From positions 1 through 64,000 of the forward strand of contig JAFGDZ010000069.1 in assembly GCA_016931855.1 (NCBI GenBank): DNA of 64,000 nt, in the 5' to 3' direction. Below, piece by piece: positions 37,508 to 46,767 of the stretch. Under the pieces are notes generated by a model that worked only from the letters and a program-made list of their open reading frames with translations, made no database searches and was not told the DNA's origin. The number at the start of each line of letters is the position of its first letter. Position 1 is the first letter of the stretch. This stretch comes from Bacteroidales bacterium (GTDB lineage: Bacteria; Bacteroidota; Bacteroidia; Bacteroidales; Tenuifilaceae). The translations under genes were made by a program, and so were the position numbers.

Positions 37508-38215
37508 ATGGAACATCTTTTTGAAACGTACCCAGAGCTTAGGCAAGATCTCATTAGCTTCTTATCTGGGTTTCTTTCCGAGGAGCGTGTTACCTTATTT
37601 AATAAGGTATTAAACAGTAGAACCAGATATATTACCGTAGTGCTTGAAGACATCTACCAATCGCAGAACGCCAGCGCAGTACTCCGTACATGCGAGTGCT
37701 TAGGCGTACAGGATGTTCATATTTACGAGAATAGGAACACTTTCTCGTTAAATCCCCAGGTGGTAAAAGGTGCCTCAAAATGGCTTAACATCCAAAAGTA
37801 TTCAAGCACGCACCAGCCAATTGAAGAGGTTATTGCCAATTTAAGATCAACAGGTTACAGAATCATCGCTACATCACCACATATAAATGAGGTGTCTGCA
37901 ACCAACATTGATTTAGAAAAAGGCAAGATGGCTTTCTTCTTTGGAAATGAACACAACGGACTCTCCAGCGCAGTACTTAATGCCGCCGATGAGTTTGTTA
38001 CCATACCAATGGTAGGCTTTACCGAAAGTTTTAACATTTCCGTTTCGGCAGGTATTATTCTTAATACACTTATTACTCGCCTTAATCAAACGGAGACTAA
38101 CTACAAATTATCTACAAATGAGCGCAATGAGGTAATGTATCATTGGCTAAGTTTGGCAGTAAAGCGTTGTGATCTAATAAAAAAGCGATATTTAAAAGAA
38201 AGGAATTATATTTAA
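37508..38215 (+). CDS. trmH: TrmH family RNA 2'-O-methyltransferase
   Basis: This 235-residue SPOUT-class enzyme most resembles TrmH, which methylates G18 of tRNA. The knot motifs are visible as AFFFGNEHNGLS near 140 and IPMVGFTESFNISVSAGI near 175, with the N-terminal ILEDIYQSQNASAVLRTCE-like segment that carries the catalytic arginine. It is 72 bases after the HU gene. An rRNA methyltransferase of the same family is the main alternative. Confidence 0.85.
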   Translation: MEHLFETYPELRQDLISFLSGFLSEERVTLFNKVLNSRTRYITVVLEDIYQSQNASAVLRTCECLGVQDVHIYENRNTFSLNPQVVKGASKWLNIQKYSSTHQPIEEVIANLRSTGYRIIATSPHINEVSATNIDLEKGKMAFFFGNEHNGLSSAVLNAADEFVTIPMVGFTESFNISVSAGIILNTLITRLNQTETNYKLSTNERNEVMYHWLSLAVKRCDLIKKRYLKERNYI

Positions 38216-38238
38216 AGTAAATTTTAAAACTTTTATGC

Positions 38239-38270
38239 TTGTAAGTTATAAGGGTTTTTTTGTAAATTCG
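38239..38270 (+). promoter_or_regulatory. Promoter of the LytTR regulator gene
   Basis: TTG (38239-38241) and TAAATTCG (38263-38270) are 21 bases apart; the -7 element has one mismatch (C for T). The ATG follows at 38290. Confidence 0.55.
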
Positions 38271-38289
38271 GCTTAACAAAGACGATGTT

Positions 38290-38997
38290 ATGAATTGTAT
38301 CATAATTGACGACGACGATCTATCAAGACGGGTAATTGAAGAATTCGTGAAACGCACGGAGTATCTTACGCATACCCAGTCTTTCTCTGGCCCTGTTGAG
38401 GCCATCAATTACCTTAAGCAAGGTAATGAGGTTGATCTCATTTTTCTAGACATTGAAATGCCAGAGATGAGTGGCATTGAGTTCCTAACCACTTTGGCTA
38501 GGCCTCCACAAATTATCATTGTATCTTCTAAGGAGAAGTATGCACTTGAGGCATTTGAGTACAGTGTTACCGACTATTTGCTTAAACCAGTAACCTATGC
38601 GCGCTTTTTTAAAGCAGTGAATAAGGCGTTTGATGTGTTCGCAAATACTAGGCATGACATTGATGCTGAAAAGGAGATCTTTATTAAAAAGAACAGCTCG
38701 CTTGTACGCCTTAAGTACAATGATATACTTTGGGTTGAAGCCCTTGAAAACTATGTTGTTATAAATGCTGTTACGGATAAGTTTACCATTCACTTTACCA
38801 TGAAGGCAATTGAAAGTCAGCTGCCTGCCACTAGGTTTAAACGGGTACACCGCTCCTTTATTGTAAACGTTAGCAGAATAGCATCCATTGAGGATAACTC
38901 GATAATCATTAAACTTGCTGACGGAAAAAAGGTTATTCCTATTGGTAAATCATACAGGGATAAACTACTGAAAGAAATCAACTTAATGAACAAATAA
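38290..38997 (+). CDS. LytTR family response regulator
   Basis: This 235-residue regulator has an N-terminal receiver domain with the acidic pocket IIDDDD, phosphoacceptor Asp54 in IFLDIEMPEMSG, and conserved Lys in YLLKPVTYARF. A C-terminal LytTR DNA-binding domain starts near residue 135 (FIKKNSSLVRLKYNDI) and includes FKRVHRSFIVN. No histidine kinase gene is adjacent, so the partner is elsewhere. The next gene begins only five bases after the stop, so an aminotransferase may be co-expressed. Confidence 0.92.
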   Translation: MNCIIIDDDDLSRRVIEEFVKRTEYLTHTQSFSGPVEAINYLKQGNEVDLIFLDIEMPEMSGIEFLTTLARPPQIIIVSSKEKYALEAFEYSVTDYLLKPVTYARFFKAVNKAFDVFANTRHDIDAEKEIFIKKNSSLVRLKYNDILWVEALENYVVINAVTDKFTIHFTMKAIESQLPATRFKRVHRSFIVNVSRIASIEDNSIIIKLADGKKVIPIGKSYRDKLLKEINLMNK

Positions 38998-39002
38998 TTT
39001 TA

Positions 39003-40190
39003 ATGGTAGGCTTAAGGCAATTTTTTCTCCAAAACCTTGCCCAGACTTCTGATTCCCCTCTCCAGCTTGAGATAGATAGAGCAGAGGGGATTTATCTTTA
39101 TACACCAGAGGGTAAGGATATTATTGATTTAATTTCGGGCGTTTCAGTTTGTAACGTAGGGCATTGTAACCCTGCCGTTGTTGATGCTGTATCTCAGCAA
39201 GCCTCACGGTACATGCACCTTATGGTTTACGGGGAAATTATTCAGTATCCACAGGTTAGGTTAGCGCAAAAACTAGCGGAGCAAGCAGGTGCAGGACTGG
39301 ACAATGTGTACTTTGTAAACTCAGGCAGCGAGGCCGTAGAAGGCGCCATTAAACTGGCTAAACGTTACACCCGCCGATACGAAGTAATATCGTGCAATAA
39401 TGCGTATCACGGCAGCACCATTGGAGCGCTAAGCGTAATGGGCAGCGCAGAACCTCAGCGCTCATTTCGCCCGCTAATGCCAGGCACCCGAAGAATTAGC
39501 TTCAACTCATTTACCGATTTAGAGCAGATATCGGAGCAAACCGCTTGCATTATTATTGAACCCATTCAGGGCGAAGGTGGAATTATTTCACCTGCGCAGG
39601 GCTATTTGGAGGCGCTAAGGAAACGGTGTACCCAAACTGGAACTCTGCTGGTTTTTGACGAGATACAAACGGGAATGGGTAGAACTGGATCGCTATTTGC
39701 TTTCCAAAAATTTGGAGTTAAACCCGACATCCTTCTACTTGCCAAAGCCCTTGGCGGTGGAATGCCTTTAGGTGCGTTCATCTCATCAAAGGAGATAATG
39801 GGCAGCCTAACCAACGACCCCGTACTGGGACACATAACAACCTTTGGCGGACATCCAGTATCGTGTGCAGCAGCCATCGCTGCACTAGACGTTCTTTTGG
39901 ACAATGGCTACATTAGTGCTGTGGCAGAGAAGGAGCAACAGTTTTGTTCAACACTTAGCAAGCACCCTGCAGTAAAAGAAATCCGCTCAAATGGGCTATT
40001 TATGGCTATTGAGCTAGGCTCGTTCGATAAAGTCCTAAAAACAATTCACCTAGGTGCCCAAACGGGATTCTTAACCGACTGGTTCCTTTTTTGTGATACG
40101 GCATTTAGAATAGCTCCACCCCTTACCATTACTAAGGAAGAGGTGGCAATTGCATGCGATAGAATTACTTGGGTTCTCGATCGGGTTTAG
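39003..40190 (+). CDS. Class III PLP-dependent aminotransferase
   Basis: This 395-residue transaminase resembles the acetylornithine/ornithine and 4-aminobutyrate group. The PLP-binding lysine is in LLLAKALGGGMPLGAF, preceded by LLVFDEIQTGMGRTG. The N-terminal substrate region GVSVCNVGHCNP is also typical. No arginine or amine pathway genes are next to it, so the substrate cannot be stated. It starts five bases after the LytTR gene, and its end overlaps the convergent DUF6132 gene by 26 bases. Confidence 0.9.
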   Translation: MVGLRQFFLQNLAQTSDSPLQLEIDRAEGIYLYTPEGKDIIDLISGVSVCNVGHCNPAVVDAVSQQASRYMHLMVYGEIIQYPQVRLAQKLAEQAGAGLDNVYFVNSGSEAVEGAIKLAKRYTRRYEVISCNNAYHGSTIGALSVMGSAEPQRSFRPLMPGTRRISFNSFTDLEQISEQTACIIIEPIQGEGGIISPAQGYLEALRKRCTQTGTLLVFDEIQTGMGRTGSLFAFQKFGVKPDILLLAKALGGGMPLGAFISSKEIMGSLTNDPVLGHITTFGGHPVSCAAAIAALDVLLDNGYISAVAEKEQQFCSTLSKHPAVKEIRSNGLFMAIELGSFDKVLKTIHLGAQTGFLTDWFLFCDTAFRIAPPLTITKEEVAIACDRITWVLDRV

Positions 40191-40383
40191 CATCTGATGG
40201 AAACATAAGCAAAATGCCCGATAATGCTCCAACGCCCATGCTTTTCCATGGGTTTGAGGTTATTGGGCATCCCCCATCGCAGCCTATAAAATGGTAATAG
40301 GCATAACCAGCTGCAGCCCCTAGTAGCAGGCCAATAAGTACTTTCCACGAAAATAACTTTTGAAAAAAGTTGTTAGAATTCAT
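40165..40383 (-). CDS. Small DUF6132-like membrane protein
   Basis: This 72-residue protein has two hydrophobic segments (about 14-31 and 48-60) separated by the Cys-containing loop GCDGGCPITSNPW. The CxxxC and the following SNPW are the conserved part of the family, and the C-terminus is polar and basic. Function is unknown; the loop could bind a metal or form a disulfide. It overlaps the aminotransferase tail to tail, which is not unusual for Bacteroidota. Confidence 0.8.
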   Translation of the reverse strand: MNSNNFFQKLFSWKVLIGLLLGAAAGYAYYHFIGCDGGCPITSNPWKSMGVGALSGILLMFPSDAKPDREPK

Positions 40384-40503
40384 GCTTTGGTATTTTTATT
40401 GTTTGGTTGCACCCGATTGATTTAATTGCACTTTCTTTGCATCAACACACAATCGGGAATAACTTACAAATGTAAGTATTTAACAATATAAATACGTTCT
40501 GCT

Positions 40504-41406
40504 ATGATAAGGTTCACTGTTGTCACTATATTTTCAACCTTTTTAGCTTTAGCGCAAGTTAATGCACAGGAAAACAAACTAGTACACATTGAGGATAGTT
40601 TAGAGCAAACGCTACTACAGTTAGTGAACGAACAATCGCCAATATCAAAAATTGAGATTAACAGTGAGTTCCTTACCAGCTTTAAGCACGCACTACTACT
40701 AGAAGGGGCTTTTGACCATCCGTTCGATAGGCTCAAAAATATAGGGAAGTTAAAATCGCCAGACAATACCTTTCGCATCTACACATGGAATATACCTCAG
40801 GCAAATGGTACTCATCTCTACTTTGGATTTTTGCAAGTAAAAAATAGCACCAACAGCATTACGCTTTTTGAACTAACCGATAAGTCCAACGCATTTACCG
40901 ATCCGCTAAACGAGATTGCAACTCCAAGTAAATGGATGGGAGCCCTGTACTATGAAATTGTTGAGCAACAGCTTAAAGGAAAAAAGCACTACATCTTACT
41001 GGGGTTTGACTTTAACAACCTTTTCTCATCAAAAAAAAGAATTGAACCCTTAACCTTTGATGAGAATGGAAATCCAACGTTTGGAGCAAGAGTACTTGTT
41101 GCCGGCAATCAAACTGTATCAAGAGTTGTGTTTGAGTACTCCGCCCGAGCAACAATGGCTTTACGGTACGATAAGGCTAGTGAAACAATTGTTTTTGATC
41201 ACCTCTCCCCTTCCGAGCCAAAATACACGGGAAATTTTCAGTTTTATGGCCCCGATTTTTCTTATGACGGATTTAGGTTCGATAAAGGGTTGTGGCACTA
41301 CGTAAGGGATATTGATATTCGAAACCAGCAAAGGGACAAAGCAGCGCCTGTTCAAAAACCAGCAGATCCACCCCAACCCGATTTCCTGTACAAGCCCAAG
41401 AAATAG
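40504..41406 (+). CDS. Exported protein of unknown function
   Basis: This 300-residue protein has a signal peptide (residues 1-20, ending QVNAQ) and a soluble beta-rich body without a known motif. The late segment SEPKYTGNFQFYGPDFSYDGF and the proline-rich C-terminus (PADPPQPDF) are visible features. It resembles conserved Bacteroidota exported proteins I cannot name. It stands alone between the aminotransferase and a DPP III gene. Confidence 0.82.
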   Translation: MIRFTVVTIFSTFLALAQVNAQENKLVHIEDSLEQTLLQLVNEQSPISKIEINSEFLTSFKHALLLEGAFDHPFDRLKNIGKLKSPDNTFRIYTWNIPQANGTHLYFGFLQVKNSTNSITLFELTDKSNAFTDPLNEIATPSKWMGALYYEIVEQQLKGKKHYILLGFDFNNLFSSKKRIEPLTFDENGNPTFGARVLVAGNQTVSRVVFEYSARATMALRYDKASETIVFDHLSPSEPKYTGNFQFYGPDFSYDGFRFDKGLWHYVRDIDIRNQQRDKAAPVQKPADPPQPDFLYKPKK

Positions 41407-41671
41407 CGATAGCACAAACCCACAGCGCAAGGGATACTTCAACTACATAATCTACACCTAGTAGCAGAGACTAGGCATATGATGCCATTGGTGCAAAATC
41501 ATCCCCAGAAGAGCATTTCAATGCTGTTGCGTGGTTAATTCCAAAACGAATCACGTTACCCTACCCTTTAACCGCTAACGTAATCCGCCTCCTCATTGCA
41601 AGTCTCCCCTTATTAAAGTAAGTTTACGAACCAAATTACACCCCATTTGTTGAATTAATAACTTTTTGAAA

Positions 41672-43714
41672 ATGAAATTCTTTAAGATGTTAGCAGCAGC
41701 AGTAATCTTAACAGGATTTGCATCGTGCTCAGGGTCGAAGGACAAACCTGAGGGTGCAGAGCCTTTCCAATGGCAAGTTGATCAATTTGCCGACTCACGC
41801 ATTATTCGTTACCAAATACCTGGCTTTGATGAGCTAACTCAAAAGCAAAAGGAGCTGGTTTACTATTTAAGCGAAGCCGCATTATGTGGTCGCGATATCA
41901 TTTTCGATCAAAACTTTAAGTACAACCTTGCAATTCGTCGTACCCTAGAGGCGGTTGTTAACGGATATTCTGGCGAGAGAAACACTGAGCAATGGAACCA
42001 GTTCATGGAGTACCTAAAAAGAGTTTGGTTCTCCAATGGTATTCACCATCACTACTCCAACGACAAGTTTACACCATCCTTTAGCAAGGAGTACTTTGCT
42101 GATCTGGTAAAGAATACTCCTGCCGAACTTTTTCCGTCGGAACTAGGCTCAACCGAAGAGCTTTTATCAACCCTAACACCAGTAATTTTCGACACAACAG
42201 TTTCCGCTAAGCGTGTAAATCAGTCCGCAGGTATAGATATGGTAACCGAATCGGCCAATAACTACTACGAAGGGGTTACCCAAAAAGAGGTTGAGCAGTA
42301 CTACGCCGCAATGATGGATCCAAAGGATAACACCCCAATCTCATACGGACTTAACTCTAAAGTGGTTAAAGAGAACGGCAAGGTAACCGAAAGGGTTTGG
42401 AAATCGGGTGGGATGTACGGTGCTGCCATCGATAAAATTGTTTACTGGCTAGAAAAGGCAGCTGGTGCTGCCGAGAACGATCAGCAACGCGACGTAATCC
42501 TTACCCTTATTGAGTACTACAAAACTGGCGACCTTAACAAGTTTGATGAGTACAACGTTAAGTGGGTTAGCGACTTAAACTCGCAGGTTGATTTTGTGAA
42601 CGGATTTATAGAGAACTATGGCGATCCGCTAGGATACAAATCGTCGTGGGAAGCTGTAGTTAACTTCAAGAACATTGAGGCAACCAAACGTACCGAGATT
42701 ATTAGCTCTAATGCACAGTGGTTCGAAGATCACTCTCCTATTGATGAGCAGTTTAAAAAGAGAGAGGTAAAGGGCGTATCGGCAAAAGTAATTACCGTTG
42801 CCGCACTTGGTGGCGACTGCTACCCAACAACCCCTATTGGAATTAACCTTCCAAATGCCGACTGGATTCGTAGGGATCATGGTTCAAAAAGCGTTACCAT
42901 GGAGAACATAACCTATGCATACGACCAGTCTGCAATAGGCAATGGTTTTATGGAAGAGTTTGCTTGGGACGATAAGGAGCGTGAGCTTAACGCCAAGTTT
43001 GGTTCCCTTGCAGGAAATTTACACACCGATTTACACGAGTGCCTTGGTCATGGTAGCGGCCAGCTTGCTCCTGGCACAAAGGGCGACGAGCTAAAAAACT
43101 ACGGCTCGCCACTTGAAGAAACTCGTGCCGACCTGTTTGCTCTTTACTACATTGGCGACCCATACATGGTTGAAATTGGACTAATTCCTAGCCTAGATGT
43201 TGCTTATGCTGAGTACAGCAACTACATCCGCAATGGCATTATGACCCAGCTAACCCGCATTGAGCTTGGTAAAAATATTGAGCAAGCACACATGCGCAAC
43301 CGCGCCATTATTGCTAACTGGTGCTACGAGAATGGCAAAGCCGATAACGTAATTGAGAAAAAGATGCGCAATGGCAAAACATTCTTTGTAATTAACGACT
43401 ACGCAAAGCTTCGTGAGCTATTTGGCACTCTGCTAAAAGAGGTACAGCGCATTAAAAGCACTGGCGATTTTGAAGCAGGAAAAGCCCTTGTTGAGAACTA
43501 TGGCGTTACAATTAATCAGGAGCTGCATAAAGAGGTTCTTGAGCGTTACGCAACGCTAAAACTGGCTCCATACAGCGGCTTTGTAAACCCTAGGCTTGTT
43601 CCCGTTATGGATGGCGATAAAATTATTGATGTTAAGGTAGAGTATCCCAGCAACTACGTAGATCAGATGCTACAGTACAGCAAGGAGTACTCATTCCTTC
43701 CTACTTTAAACTAG
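41672..43714 (+). CDS. Dipeptidyl peptidase III-like M49 zinc peptidase, lipoprotein
   Basis: This 680-residue enzyme (from ATG 41672) carries a lipoprotein signal peptide with Cys after GFAS. The M49 zinc motif HECLGH lies near residue 458 and the third ligand motif EETRAD about 45 residues later. The family removes dipeptides from peptide N-termini. The frame could start at a TTG two codons earlier, but ATG is preferred. The lipoprotein form would act at the envelope rather than in the cytoplasm, as is usual in Bacteroidota. Confidence 0.93.
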   Translation: MKFFKMLAAAVILTGFASCSGSKDKPEGAEPFQWQVDQFADSRIIRYQIPGFDELTQKQKELVYYLSEAALCGRDIIFDQNFKYNLAIRRTLEAVVNGYSGERNTEQWNQFMEYLKRVWFSNGIHHHYSNDKFTPSFSKEYFADLVKNTPAELFPSELGSTEELLSTLTPVIFDTTVSAKRVNQSAGIDMVTESANNYYEGVTQKEVEQYYAAMMDPKDNTPISYGLNSKVVKENGKVTERVWKSGGMYGAAIDKIVYWLEKAAGAAENDQQRDVILTLIEYYKTGDLNKFDEYNVKWVSDLNSQVDFVNGFIENYGDPLGYKSSWEAVVNFKNIEATKRTEIISSNAQWFEDHSPIDEQFKKREVKGVSAKVITVAALGGDCYPTTPIGINLPNADWIRRDHGSKSVTMENITYAYDQSAIGNGFMEEFAWDDKERELNAKFGSLAGNLHTDLHECLGHGSGQLAPGTKGDELKNYGSPLEETRADLFALYYIGDPYMVEIGLIPSLDVAYAEYSNYIRNGIMTQLTRIELGKNIEQAHMRNRAIIANWCYENGKADNVIEKKMRNGKTFFVINDYAKLRELFGTLLKEVQRIKSTGDFEAGKALVENYGVTINQELHKEVLERYATLKLAPYSGFVNPRLVPVMDGDKIIDVKVEYPSNYVDQMLQYSKEYSFLPTLN

Positions 43715-43727
43715 CAAAAACACCAAG

Positions 43728-43756
43728 AACGGGAGTGCAGCTGCATTCCCGTTTTT
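43728..43756 (+). terminator. Terminator of the M49 peptidase gene
   Basis: The inverted repeat AACGGGAGTGCAG / CTGCATTCCCGTT is followed by TTTT, 14 bases past the stop. Confidence 0.8.
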
Positions 43757-43843
43757 GTTAGTGGGCAGTACATATACACTTATTGCCCTTGCTTTTCTCG
43801 CTTTGCTTAGCTACTTTTAAATCGGCACCATTACCAAAAAACA

Positions 43844-44368
43844 ATGCGGCGATTAAAAGCAGAAATATATGTTTTTCTTGTAGATCAAAGCCCAGAATAC
43901 CTTTCCTCACTAAAAAAGAGTATAGAACATCCTGAGCGGTACACCATTCTAACGCACACCAGCGGAGAACGCTTTATAAAGGACCTAACCAGCATGAAGT
44001 TTGCTCCCAACGATATTTGCGTGGCCTTTCTTGGGTATCAGTTCTTTGGCGACACGGATCATACCCTTATGAACGGAATCGAGATATTGGAATCCATAAA
44101 GGTTATAAACCCCTCCATTGAGGTTATAATGCTAACAGGCGACGATGAGGGAAGCTACGGCTCATTTGCCCGCAAAAGCGGTGCGTTTACCGTTATTCCC
44201 AAAAACGACAACGTTTTTATGCGCTCCAACAACCTTATTATGAAGGTTATTAGCGAAAAACGATTAGATCAGAGCAGGCGCACGTTCCTTATTCTGCTCC
44301 GAATATTCCTTGTGTTCCTCCTGTTACTAATTATAGCCCTGGGACTGTACCAGCTGTTTTTTGTGTAG
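43844..44368 (+). CDS. Tail-anchored receiver-like protein without phosphoacceptor
   Basis: This 174-residue protein resembles a response-regulator receiver domain (residues 7-125), with VFLVDQSP, MLTGDDE and the conserved-lysine motif IPKND. The strand that should carry the phosphorylated Asp instead reads VAFLGYQFF, with Gly64 at the expected position, so normal phosphorylation is unlikely. A single membrane helix at about 147-174 ends the protein, placing the domain in the cytoplasm next to the membrane. No output domain is present. It may be a scaffold or partner of a kinase or signalling protein; no such gene is next to it. The fold call is confident, the role unknown. Confidence 0.82.
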   Translation: MRRLKAEIYVFLVDQSPEYLSSLKKSIEHPERYTILTHTSGERFIKDLTSMKFAPNDICVAFLGYQFFGDTDHTLMNGIEILESIKVINPSIEVIMLTGDDEGSYGSFARKSGAFTVIPKNDNVFMRSNNLIMKVISEKRLDQSRRTFLILLRIFLVFLLLLIIALGLYQLFFV

Positions 44369-44486
44369 CTTTTCCCTTAATAGTACGGCAAAAGTATCAT
44401 CCCAAGCATTTGTATCTATTACCGGTTTACCCTCTACACCTGCCATTCCATTCACACAACTGTCATTTTGACCTAAACCACCATAG

Positions 44487-44501
44487 TGGCACTGGGTTTG
44501 T
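44487..44501 (+). promoter_or_regulatory. Sigma-54-like element before htpG
   Basis: TGGCAC followed after five bases by TTGT matches the sigma-54 -24/-12 pattern (TGGCAC-N5-TTGC), with the essential GG and the second site at the right 10-base spacing but GT instead of GC. It is about 45 bases before the htpG ATG. A second TGGCAC lies at 44508-44513. Confidence 0.4.
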
Positions 44502-44544
44502 TTAGCATGGCACAGTAAATGTCTAACACTAAAACTACTATACC

Positions 44545-46596
44545 ATGCAAAAAGGAAAGATTGGTGTAACAACCGAGAATATCTTCCCCATAATCAAGAA
44601 GTTTCTCTACTCCGACCACGAAATTTTCCTTCGTGAGATTATCAGCAACGCAGTTGATGCCACCCAAAAGCTAAAAACGCTGGCGTCGGTTGGCGAGTTT
44701 AAAGGCGAACTTGGCGACCTAACCATTAAGGTAAGCGTTGACAAAAAGGCAAAAACCATTACCGTGAGCGATAGAGGTATTGGTATGACCGCCGAAGAAA
44801 TTGACAAGTACCTTAACCAAATAGCTTTTTCGGGAGCCGAGGAGTTTGTTGAGAAGTACAAGAATCAGGCAAACGGCATAATTGGCCACTTTGGCCTTGG
44901 ATTCTACTCATCGTTTATGGTAAGCGATAAGGTTGAGGTTATTACCCGTTCGTTCCGCGATGGCGCAAGTGCCGTTAAGTGGGAGTGCGATGGCAACCCA
45001 GAGTTCTCCCTTGAGGATGCTCCGCGCCAGGATAGAGGAACCGACATTGTGCTACACGTTAGCGCCGACTCGGAGGAGTTCCTAGAGGAAAGCCGCATTG
45101 AAACCCTTCTTACTAAGTACTGCAAGTTCCTTCCTATTCCAATTGCCTTTGGTACCGAAAAGGAATGGAAAGATGGCAAAGAGGTTGAAACGGGTAAGGC
45201 AAATATAATTAACGATACCAACCCACTTTGGACCCGCAAGCCAGCCGATTTAAACGATGAGGACTACGCCAAGTTCTACCACGATTTGTACCCTGTTGCC
45301 GAGGAGCCTCTTTTCAACATCCACCTAAACGTTGATTACCCATTCAACCTAACAGGGGTGCTGTACTTCCCTCGCATCAAATCTAACTTTGATATTCAGA
45401 AGAATAAGATACAGCTATACTGCAATCAGGTTTACGTTACCGATTCCGTTGAGGGCATTGTTCCAGAGTTCCTAACCCTACTACACGGTGTAATTGACTC
45501 TCCAGATATTCCGCTTAACGTGTCGCGCAGCTACCTACAAAGCGATGGGAACGTAAAAAAGATATCGAGCCATGTAACCAAAAAGGTTGCCGATAGGTTG
45601 AACGACATCTTCAAAAACGACCGAGCGCAGTTTGAGAAGAAATGGGACGACCTTAAGCTATTCATCACTTTTGGTATGATTACCGATGAGAAGTTCTACG
45701 AGCGCGCCGAGAAATTTGCACTGCTTAAGAGCACATCGGGCAAGTACTTTACCCTTGAAGAGTATCAAACCCTTATTAAGGATAGCCAAACCGATAAGAA
45801 CAAAACCCTTATCTACCTTTACACAACCAACCAAGAGGAGCAGTACAGCTACATTGAGGCTGCAAAAAACAAGGGCTACGATGTAATACTAATGGATGGC
45901 CAGCTGGATCCTCACTTTATAAACCACATGGAGAGCAAGCTCAAGGATTCACGCTTTGTACGTGTTGATTCCGATGTGGTTGACAAGTTAATTGTTAAGG
46001 AAGATAGAAAGGAGCTCTCCCTTGCAGCCGAAGAGCAATCGCAGCTTCGCTCTGTATTTGAGGGTGTTCTTCCTGAGAAGCAGCACTACTGGGTTAGCTT
46101 TGAGGAATTAGGCGAGAATGCGCAACCCGTTGTAATTACCCAAAGCGAGTTTATGCGCCGCATGAAGGACATGTCGGCAATGAACCAAATGGCAAGTATC
46201 TATGGCAACATGCCCAATAGCCTAAACCTTGTGGTAAACGCCTCACACCCTCTGGTAAAATCTGTAATTGAGCAGAAAAACAGCACCCTATCGGCTCAAC
46301 TTGCTGGAATTAGCAATGAGGAGCAGCCGCTTAAGAAGCGCGTTGAGGAACTTGACGCTAAGCTTAAAGACAAAAAGGACGAGGAGGTTGCTCAAGCCGA
46401 CAAGGATGAACGTGCCGATTTAGAGAAGAAGCTAGATGAGGTTGACTCCAAACGCACATCAATACTAAAAGATTTTGGTAAAGATTACAAACTTGTTAAG
46501 CAGCTGGTTGATTTGGCTCTTTTATCAAACAACATGCTTAAGGGCGAAGATCTTAGCCAATTTGTTAAGCGTAGCGTTGAGCTAATAAAGCCGTAA
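44545..46596 (+). CDS. htpG: Molecular chaperone HtpG (Hsp90)
   Basis: This 683-residue ATP-dependent chaperone is of normal bacterial Hsp90 length. The N-terminal GHKL ATPase has LREIISNAVDAT, DRGIGM and GHFGLGFYSSF. The middle domain and C-terminal dimerisation domain are complete. A charged segment near residues 600-630 resembles the usual linker before the dimerisation helix. A sigma-54-like element lies upstream and a terminator follows. Confidence 0.97.
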   Translation: MQKGKIGVTTENIFPIIKKFLYSDHEIFLREIISNAVDATQKLKTLASVGEFKGELGDLTIKVSVDKKAKTITVSDRGIGMTAEEIDKYLNQIAFSGAEEFVEKYKNQANGIIGHFGLGFYSSFMVSDKVEVITRSFRDGASAVKWECDGNPEFSLEDAPRQDRGTDIVLHVSADSEEFLEESRIETLLTKYCKFLPIPIAFGTEKEWKDGKEVETGKANIINDTNPLWTRKPADLNDEDYAKFYHDLYPVAEEPLFNIHLNVDYPFNLTGVLYFPRIKSNFDIQKNKIQLYCNQVYVTDSVEGIVPEFLTLLHGVIDSPDIPLNVSRSYLQSDGNVKKISSHVTKKVADRLNDIFKNDRAQFEKKWDDLKLFITFGMITDEKFYERAEKFALLKSTSGKYFTLEEYQTLIKDSQTDKNKTLIYLYTTNQEEQYSYIEAAKNKGYDVILMDGQLDPHFINHMESKLKDSRFVRVDSDVVDKLIVKEDRKELSLAAEEQSQLRSVFEGVLPEKQHYWVSFEELGENAQPVVITQSEFMRRMKDMSAMNQMASIYGNMPNSLNLVVNASHPLVKSVIEQKNSTLSAQLAGISNEEQPLKKRVEELDAKLKDKKDEEVAQADKDERADLEKKLDEVDSKRTSILKDFGKDYKLVKQLVDLALLSNNMLKGEDLSQFVKRSVELIKP

Positions 46597-46622
46597 GCTA
46601 CAGCTCTACATATATGCCCAAA

Positions 46623-46657
46623 GCCGCTATTGGAACAAAAACCAATAGCGGCTTTTG
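46623..46657 (+). terminator. htpG terminator
   Basis: The 11-base stem GCCGCTATTGG / CCAATAGCGGC with an eight-base loop is followed by TTTTG. Confidence 0.85.
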
Positions 46658-46721
46658 TTTTGAATACCGCATTCCACCTTATACAACATCTTAGGTCTGG
46701 TGTTTAAAATCTAGGAAAAGC

Positions 46722-46752
46722 TTGGCATCGTGGTTAAAGCCCGTTAAATTTG
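46722..46752 (+). promoter_or_regulatory. Promoter of the YggS-type gene
   Basis: TTG (46722-46724) and TAAATTTG (46745-46752) are 20 bases apart. The implied start near 46759 is about nine bases before the ATG. Confidence 0.75.
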
Positions 46753-46767
46753 TAAATAAAAAAAGCG

